Positions 58,896 through 64,000 of a stretch of 64,000 nucleotides of DNA are shown one piece after another. The stretch's first letter is position 1. The number at the start of each line of letters is the position of its first letter. Source of the stretch: Asticcacaulis excentricus CB 48 (lineage in GTDB: Bacteria > Pseudomonadota > Alphaproteobacteria > Caulobacterales > Caulobacteraceae); assembly GCF_000175215.2 (NCBI RefSeq), contig NC_014817.1, forward strand, positions 1,201,501 through 1,265,500, written 5' to 3'. Made by a program: the position numbers and the translations under genes. The notes under the pieces were generated by a model that was not told where the DNA came from, searched no databases, and saw nothing but the letters and a program-made list of their open reading frames with translations.

Positions 58896-58988
58896 GTCAG
58901 CCCAGTAAGCCAGGTAGCTTAACCGGTGCCCCGTGGGGGCATCGGTCAGCCCCACCGCCCCTACGGGCACTGAGGGCAGAAACGAAAT

Positions 58989-59021
58989 CCCCGTCCGGTC
59001 ACGCACCGGGCGGGGCTTTTT
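58989..59021 (+). terminator. Rho-independent terminator
   Basis: CCCCGTCCGGT-cacgc-ACCGGGCGGGG, nearly perfect 11-bp stem followed by CTTTTT, downstream of the secreted protein gene at 58422-58895. Confidence 0.9.
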
Positions 59022-59130
59022 GATGTGGATCGCCCGCGTGACGGGCTTTTTGTCACCATGACCCAGCCCGCGGATCGTATCCTTATACAGTGCCCCCTAA
59101 AGTAAAATTCAGTAAAAACAGGAGGATATT

Positions 59131-59460
59131 ATGAACGACTTTATAGCCAACGGCCCCATAAGCGACTGGAACGACCATGACGCCTTCTGGCAGCGCGACT
59201 TTTCCAACCGCCCCTATGGCGCGGAAGACAGCTACGGTATTTTCCGTCCGGCCTATCGCTTCGGCTACGATCTCTATGGCGATCATGCCGGTACGGCCTT
59301 CAACGATCTGAGCGATGACGAACTGCGCAACCGTTGGGAGGCCTACCCCGAACGCGGTGACCTCAGCTGGGATCGGGCGCGTGACGCGGCCCGTGATGCC
59401 TATGCCCGTCGCGACATTGATCCGGCCCCGCGTCTGGAAACGGTTATCGACGAGAACTAA
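59131..59460 (+). CDS. Small soluble hypothetical protein
   Basis: 109 residues from ATG 59131 with AGGAGG upstream, so translation is well supported. Acidic and aromatic (FGYDLYGDHAGTAF, DDELRNRWEAYPERGDLSWDRARDAARDAY). No signal peptide. The pattern Y.FG.dLY...G..F followed by LRNRWE...LSWD.ARDA is like small stress-associated proteins of unknown function; I do not name a family. Convergent with the TonB receptor gene ten bases later. Confidence 0.75.
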   Translation: MNDFIANGPISDWNDHDAFWQRDFSNRPYGAEDSYGIFRPAYRFGYDLYGDHAGTAFNDLSDDELRNRWEAYPERGDLSWDRARDAARDAYARRDIDPAPRLETVIDEN

Positions 59461-59469
59461 TTGATTGGG

Positions 59470-61875
59470 TCAGAAGTGCCGGTTGACCGACAGCCACAGG
59501 GTGCGCGGCCTTAGCGGCGTATTCTGTGGCGCGGTGTCGAGCGCGAAGGGGTTACCATAGGCAAAACTGTTGCTCTTGTTGCCCGTCGCATTGGTGACGC
59601 GCAGGGCGATCGTATAGGGGCCCAGATCGGCACTGCTGCTGAGATCGAGATTGGTATAGCCCTTCATGCGGATCACCCGCGTGATACCGTAGTTGAGCGG
59701 GGAGCCGTCGCGATACGAAAGCACTGCGGCATTTTCAAACGGCAGTCGCCACAGGCGCCGGCGCCATTGGGTGCTGAGGCTGACCATGCGCGGCGAAATA
59801 TAGGGCATCCCTTCTTCCAGCACCTTGGGATAGACGGGGTTGGTCCTATAAAGGTTGGGATCGCTGAACTGTGTGCGCACCTGCATTGTCAGGGTGTCGA
59901 ACGGCCGCCAGCCGCCTTCGAGTTCGATCCCAGTGTTGCGGCCGTCGCCGATATTGAGCGTTACGGGCAGGCCTGTGGCGCGTAACTGATCCGACTGTAT
60001 ATCGCGCCATTCGATGTTATACAGGGCGGCATCGACCCGCAGCCGACCGTCCGGGGCGCGGTATTTCAAGCCCGCTTCGATACTGTGCAGGCGGTCGCCC
60101 TCATAGGTTGCGGGGATGATGGTCTTCTGCGCCGTGGTGGTGTTGAAGCCGCCGGTGCGAAACCCGTCCGACGACAGGGCATACAGCATCAGGGTGGTCG
60201 AGGGCTGATAGCTAAGCATCAGTTCGTGCGTCACTGGTGTGGCGTTGATGACGCCGGTAATGCGGCCTGACTGAGCATAGTCCACAAGGCGCACCCTCGC
60301 GATGTCGCTCAGTGTGCGGTGACGCGACCTTTGCGCGCGCAAGCCTACTGACAGCGACCATTTAGGCGCAAAATCCCAGGTGACCTTGGCAAAGGCGGCC
60401 ACATCGTCGATGCGGTCGGAACGGTCCTCATCATAGAGAGTGCGCCGCGTAAAGACGTCGATCAGAAGGGGGGTAAAGCTTTCTTCGCTCCGCGCCGCAA
60501 ATACCCCAGCCAGCCAGCGCACCGGACGGTCGGGCGGCGACACGTAGCTGGCTTCCACACTCGACAGGCGAATGGTCTGGTCTTCCTCGAAGAAGAGGAC
60601 GCCCGAATTGGGGATGGTGACGTAGCGCCCGATCGGTTGCGCGTCATAGCCGGAGTGAATCTTATGACTCAAGCGGTTGAGCGCCAGGCGCCACGTCCCC
60701 GAAGAAGTGTCGCGCGTCAGCCCGAGCGCCAGGTTCTGAAAGATATTGTCGTGGGGTTCGGCCAGAGACAGGGCGCGGCGGTAAGGGCCCATGCGGCCCA
60801 CAACATACTGGCTGTTGGAGGAGCGCAGATCCTGCACCATTACGGTCGAATCGAGCGTCAGGGTAGGGGTCGCCTGCCATTTGAACGAAAAGCGTCCGCC
60901 GGAACGTTCGGTATCGTTGCTGGCGTTCTTGGTCAGGGCCTCATCTTTGATAAAACCCGCCGATTTTTCGTCCCAGATGACGGCACGCAGGGCCGCCTCG
61001 CCCGGCAGGGGCAGGTTGATCATGCCGGTGGTCCGCCACGACGGCTTGCCCTCAGAGGCGGTGCCGAGCGCCACTCCGGCTTCGGCTTCGAAATGATCGA
61101 GCTGCGGCTTGTTGGTGACCAGTCGCACGACACCGGACAGCGCGCCCTGGCCATAGAGGTTGCCCTGCGGTCCCTTGAGGACTTCGAGGTGCGCCATATC
61201 CACCAGCAGCAGGTCAGGGTCTGGCGCGTTATAGGTGATTGGCGTGTCGTCAAGATAAAGGCCGACCATCGACTGGGTGCGTCCGGTCAGTACACTGTCA
61301 GAGACGCCGCGCAGGAAGATCTTGTCACGGCCGGGCCCCAGATTGGTCACCGTCATACCGGCCACGTGTGGCGCAAGGCTCGACAGGTCCGTATCATTGC
61401 CGGACAGGAGCGGTGGGGCTACTACGCTGACCCCGGCGGGGGTGTCGAATAGACGGCTGGGGTGACGCACCACAATGAGCGGAATATCGTCATTGGACGG
61501 TGGTGGCGTGGGGCCGGCCACGGGGCGGGGTTGGGTCGCGCGCGTCTCGCGCACCAGACGGAAGGTCACGGCATCGATTCGCTCGACGCGGCAGCGACTG
61601 CCCACAACCAGCTTTCGCAACGCTGTATTCGCAGAAAAACGCCCCTTGAGGGGCCGCACGGTCGCCTCGCATTGCACCGGATCGACGCCGCCGATCGAAA
61701 TTCCGCTGCGAGCTGCCAGCGACATCAGGGCTTGCGGCAGGGGGGAGGGGGGAAGGTTAAAGTCGTAGGCACGGTCGGAGGCCCGGGCCACTGGGGCCCC
61801 CAGTAGGGACGTGCAGAAACTAGCGGTCAGAAGCCCGGCGGCGAAGATAGATGGCGTCTGGCGTCGTGCGGGCAT
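59470..61875 (-). CDS. TonB-dependent receptor with STN domain (second module)
   Basis: 801 residues. Signal peptide MPARRQTPSIFAAGLLTASF...PVARAS, STN domain (about residues 38-110: YDFNLPPSPLPQALMSLAARSGISIGG), plug (VEVLKGPQG-type segment LEVLKGPQGNLYGQGALSGVV), and barrel ending SVNRHF. Like the receptor at 521 it should signal to its FecR partner, whose gene lies upstream and overlaps it by 56 bp. The long overlap is real if ATG 61875 is used, as the complete signal peptide requires. Ligand unknown. Confidence 0.92.
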   Translation of the reverse strand: MPARRQTPSIFAAGLLTASFCTSLLGAPVARASDRAYDFNLPPSPLPQALMSLAARSGISIGGVDPVQCEATVRPLKGRFSANTALRKLVVGSRCRVERIDAVTFRLVRETRATQPRPVAGPTPPPSNDDIPLIVVRHPSRLFDTPAGVSVVAPPLLSGNDTDLSSLAPHVAGMTVTNLGPGRDKIFLRGVSDSVLTGRTQSMVGLYLDDTPITYNAPDPDLLLVDMAHLEVLKGPQGNLYGQGALSGVVRLVTNKPQLDHFEAEAGVALGTASEGKPSWRTTGMINLPLPGEAALRAVIWDEKSAGFIKDEALTKNASNDTERSGGRFSFKWQATPTLTLDSTVMVQDLRSSNSQYVVGRMGPYRRALSLAEPHDNIFQNLALGLTRDTSSGTWRLALNRLSHKIHSGYDAQPIGRYVTIPNSGVLFFEEDQTIRLSSVEASYVSPPDRPVRWLAGVFAARSEESFTPLLIDVFTRRTLYDEDRSDRIDDVAAFAKVTWDFAPKWSLSVGLRAQRSRHRTLSDIARVRLVDYAQSGRITGVINATPVTHELMLSYQPSTTLMLYALSSDGFRTGGFNTTTAQKTIIPATYEGDRLHSIEAGLKYRAPDGRLRVDAALYNIEWRDIQSDQLRATGLPVTLNIGDGRNTGIELEGGWRPFDTLTMQVRTQFSDPNLYRTNPVYPKVLEEGMPYISPRMVSLSTQWRRRLWRLPFENAAVLSYRDGSPLNYGITRVIRMKGYTNLDLSSSADLGPYTIALRVTNATGNKSNSFAYGNPFALDTAPQNTPLRPRTLWLSVNRHF

Positions 61876-62779
61876 CGACCGGTAGAAACTCAGTTATACG
61901 CCCGGCAACCGCGGTCTGCGAATCGAGGGTCAGGATGGCATTCAGCCTCAACTGCGCGGCGTCGCCTTCGACGATGATCGGCTTTTCGAAATACCGGTTC
62001 AGGTCGGCGGCCACGTCAGACAGCGGCAGATTGCGATAGATAGCACGGGATGATTGCCAGGCAAAGGCCTCCGCCGGATCGACCTTGGCCAGTTGCCGCG
62101 TGCCCGACGCTTCGCGGTAGGTGCCCAGATCACCGGGAAGAAGGCGCGAGGCCGCGCTGTGGTCGGCCATTTCGATCTGGCCTTCGCGCACGGCGACGCG
62201 CACCTCGCCATTGAAGCGGGCGACGTTGAATTCGGTGCCGATATCGGTGAGGGTCAGCTTACCGGTCAGCAGGCGAAACGGCTGATCGGCCTTGTGCGCT
62301 ACGGTGACGGACACTTCGCCCTTGTCCAGCGTGACGGTGCGCGCAGAGCGCGTCATCTTCACTGAAAGGTGGGTATCGGTATTGAGCCTCAGCTGCGTCC
62401 CGTCAGCCAGCGTGATGGTTTGACGCTCGCCCTTATGCGTCGCGTAGGTCCGAACCGGCGACAGCGCGCCCGAGGCCATAAGGAAGACACCTGCAGCGAC
62501 GGCGGTCAGACCCCCGACACCCATGGCCATCACTCCAAGCCGACGTGTCGGATTGCGAGGCGTCTGAGGCCGCACACTCGACCTTAGCGTTTGGACAGGC
62601 TCAGTCGCATCCAGCCCGCCCCACACGGTCAGGGCTTCGGCGTAGGCGCGGGCATGGCGCGGTGACATATCGAGCCAATCGGTCAGGGCAATGATGTCGA
62701 GCTCGCTGATCACGCCAGATTGCGCCCGGATCACCCAGTCGGCCGCTTCCGCTTCGATTTTCGCGTCGATGTCCGACAT
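61820..62779 (-). CDS. FecR-family anti-sigma / sigma regulator (second module)
   Basis: 319 residues: DUF4880 at about residues 12-55 (AADWVIRAQSGVISELDIIALTDW), a membrane helix at about 82-105 (VMAMGVGGLTAVAAGVFLMAS), FecR domain (YATHKGERQTITLADGTQLRLNTDT), and C-terminal segment AIYRNLPLSDVAADLNRYFEKPIIV. Its 3' end overlaps the receptor gene by 56 bp. The sigma gene is 74 bp upstream. Confidence 0.92.
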   Translation of the reverse strand: MSDIDAKIEAEAADWVIRAQSGVISELDIIALTDWLDMSPRHARAYAEALTVWGGLDATEPVQTLRSSVRPQTPRNPTRRLGVMAMGVGGLTAVAAGVFLMASGALSPVRTYATHKGERQTITLADGTQLRLNTDTHLSVKMTRSARTVTLDKGEVSVTVAHKADQPFRLLTGKLTLTDIGTEFNVARFNGEVRVAVREGQIEMADHSAASRLLPGDLGTYREASGTRQLAKVDPAEAFAWQSSRAIYRNLPLSDVAADLNRYFEKPIIVEGDAAQLRLNAILTLDSQTAVAGRITEFLPVDARTTPDAIYLRRRASDR

Positions 62780-62853
62780 GGTTTGTGGCCTCTCTGACCA
62801 GATGACACCCTAATACGCCGTTACCCGTAAAAATTCCTTCGCACTGCGGACGA

Positions 62854-63378
62854 TTAATTCAGCCGCCGACTTCGGTTTAGTGCGAGAAGGTGTTTAAGGG
62901 CGCTGCTGAGGTGTTTTTCGACCGAGCTGATCGAGATTTCGAGTCGGCGGGCTACCTCGGTCTGGCTTAGACCCTCCAGCTTGTGCATCCGGAAGATGTC
63001 ACGCGTCCTTGGGGGGAGGGCGTCGATGTCGTTCAGCACGGCGCGCAGAGCCTGTCGTCCCCCGACCACGGCCTCGGCGTCCGGCGCAGCGTCGGCTTCG
63101 CCGGTCATTTGCGGGTTGAGCGCCTGCCACGCCTCTTCGCGCGCATCGCGCCGGGTCAGGGTGCGGCGGCGGTTGAGCCACAGATTGTTCGCCATGCGGA
63201 AGAGAAAGGCGAGAGGTTCCTCGATCTCCCCCTCAATGCCGCCACGCATCAGGCGCAAATAGAGGTCCTGAAGCACGTCCTCGGCGCTCGCCTCGTCGCC
63301 GCACAGCCGCGTCAGGTAGCGCAGAAGCACGTCGCGTTTGGCGAAATAGATTTCCGACAGGCGCGCGGTGGGGGTCAT
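62854..63378 (-). CDS. ECF sigma factor, FecI-like (second module)
   Basis: 174 residues with region 2 (DEASAEDVLQDLYLRLMRG...FLFRMANNLWLNRRR) and region 4 (IDALPPRTRDIFRMHKLEGLSQTEVARRLEISISSVEKHLSSALKHL, read in parts). First gene of a sigma-FecR-receptor unit, separate from and only moderately similar to the one at 4596. ATG 63378. Confidence 0.92.
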   Translation of the reverse strand: MTPTARLSEIYFAKRDVLLRYLTRLCGDEASAEDVLQDLYLRLMRGGIEGEIEEPLAFLFRMANNLWLNRRRTLTRRDAREEAWQALNPQMTGEADAAPDAEAVVGGRQALRAVLNDIDALPPRTRDIFRMHKLEGLSQTEVARRLEISISSVEKHLSSALKHLLALNRSRRLN

Positions 63379-63672
63379 CGGCTCTCTGAGGCGTGATCGG
63401 GATACAGATATAAGGGCGAATTCCCTTCGCGGACAAGCCTTTATGCCCGGCCAAAGGATGTTAAAGTAAAAAAATCATAAAAATTTTTTGAAAGGGCATG
63501 AGGGTACGCGTTTCGGTCGGTGTCATCGCTACAGGAGGCTCCTCCGGAAGGTGACCATTCGTCCTGCGGGGGACAGTGGATGCCGGGGTCTCCATCTTAA
63601 ACCTGAACCGGGCGTCGTGAATCTGCGACGTCCGGATTTTCTTCCGGTTTTCCTCTGAGCGGGACCAGTGAC

Positions 63673-64000
63673 ATGCGTTTGCTGAACATCATGCTGACGA
63701 AGGCGAAGGGGGGAGACGGCCTGATGGCGCGCCACTACCACGACGCCCTAACGGCAGAAGGGTATGAGGTGCTCAGCATCGGCCATCCGGACGGCATGTT
63801 GTCCGATATGCTGGGTTTTCGTCCCCTCAACAACCGTTTCATTTCTGACCCGATCTGCGCGCTGCGTCTGGCGGGCTATGCACGCAGCTTCCGCCCCGAT
63901 CTGATTATTGCGCACGGCAACCGCGCCGGCCGCGCCTGTTTGCTGCCCTTCATCGGCACGCGCCAGCGCACGGTGCAGGTACTGCACACTCCGTCCTATA
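63673..64000 (+). CDS. Glycosyltransferase (GT-B, group 1-like), 5' part only
   Basis: The first 109 codons are visible from ATG 63673 (MRLLNIMLTKAKGGDGLMAR); the gene runs off the window. The N-terminal Rossmann half is recognisable: an opening beta strand, a KGGDG loop, ARHYHDALTAEGYEVLSIGHP, then FRPDLIIAHGNRAGRACLLPF and TVQVLHTPSY. Typical of GT4-type enzymes for envelope polysaccharide or LPS. Acceptor and sugar cannot be told. Neighbour context downstream is missing. Confidence 0.8.
   Translation, partial: MRLLNIMLTKAKGGDGLMARHYHDALTAEGYEVLSIGHPDGMLSDMLGFRPLNNRFISDPICALRLAGYARSFRPDLIIAHGNRAGRACLLPFIGTRQRTVQVLHTPSY

Overview
The window looks like a chromosomal segment of a Caulobacteraceae-type alphaproteobacterium, probably close to Asticcacaulis. 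This is an inference from gene content: three large TonB-dependent receptors, two of them with FecI/FecR regulators; a complete ccoNOQP-ccoGHIS cluster; a BamF-type lipoprotein; an endonuclease-type MutL; and high GC with dense coding. I recognised no rRNA or tRNA gene, prophage, insertion sequence or CRISPR array. Most of it is ordinary housekeeping or envelope DNA. The unusual parts are one coherent catabolic locus and several families of extragenic palindromes.

Layout. 1-5171: the 5' part of a secreted alpha/beta hydrolase, then a FecI sigma factor - FecR - STN-type TonB receptor module on the minus strand. 5246-14346: a probable 3-hydroxybutyrate (ester or oligomer) utilisation locus. It holds a two-subunit 3-oxoacid CoA-transferase, 3-hydroxybutyrate dehydrogenase, an MFS transporter, a TonB receptor, a cytoplasmic alpha/beta hydrolase, a TetR regulator and a secreted family-IV esterase. 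Four copies of a 16-bp palindrome (TTCAA-N6-TTGAA type) sit in front of its transcription units and tie it together as one TetR regulon. 14468-16872: a LuxR-type regulator and a soluble chemotaxis receptor with two PAS domains. 16933-26563: on the minus strand, a Crp/Fnr regulator, a small protein, a TauE/SafE-family membrane protein, and the cbb3 oxidase genes ccoN-O-Q-P with the assembly genes ccoG-H-I-S, tightly overlapped. 26691-33496: a zinc metallopeptidase, then a TetR gene divergent from an RND efflux adaptor and pump, with a small unknown gene behind them.

33560-46483: aroK-aroB, xerD, accA, a DUF4328 membrane protein, an M1 aminopeptidase with a small secreted partner, an MscS channel, a DUF3298-like secreted protein, tadA, an RluB pseudouridine synthase with a long arginine-rich repeat tail, rsmD and a 46-residue membrane peptide. 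46956-53643: mutL flanked by cruciform-like repeats, then ileS-lspA-bamF; ileS carries an in-frame palindromic insertion. 54058-59460: a GyrI-like protein, a uracil-DNA glycosylase family protein, a shortened SRAP protein, an RluF-type pseudouridine synthase, an AT-rich probably acquired gene, tag, and two small unknown proteins. 59470-63378: a second sigma-FecR-STN receptor module. 63673-64000: the start of a glycosyltransferase that runs off the window.

Limits: everything is read by eye from sequence. Start sites were moved from the longest ORF when a ribosome-binding site and family length favoured an internal codon, and each case is stated. Family names are recognition by motif and context, not database searches.
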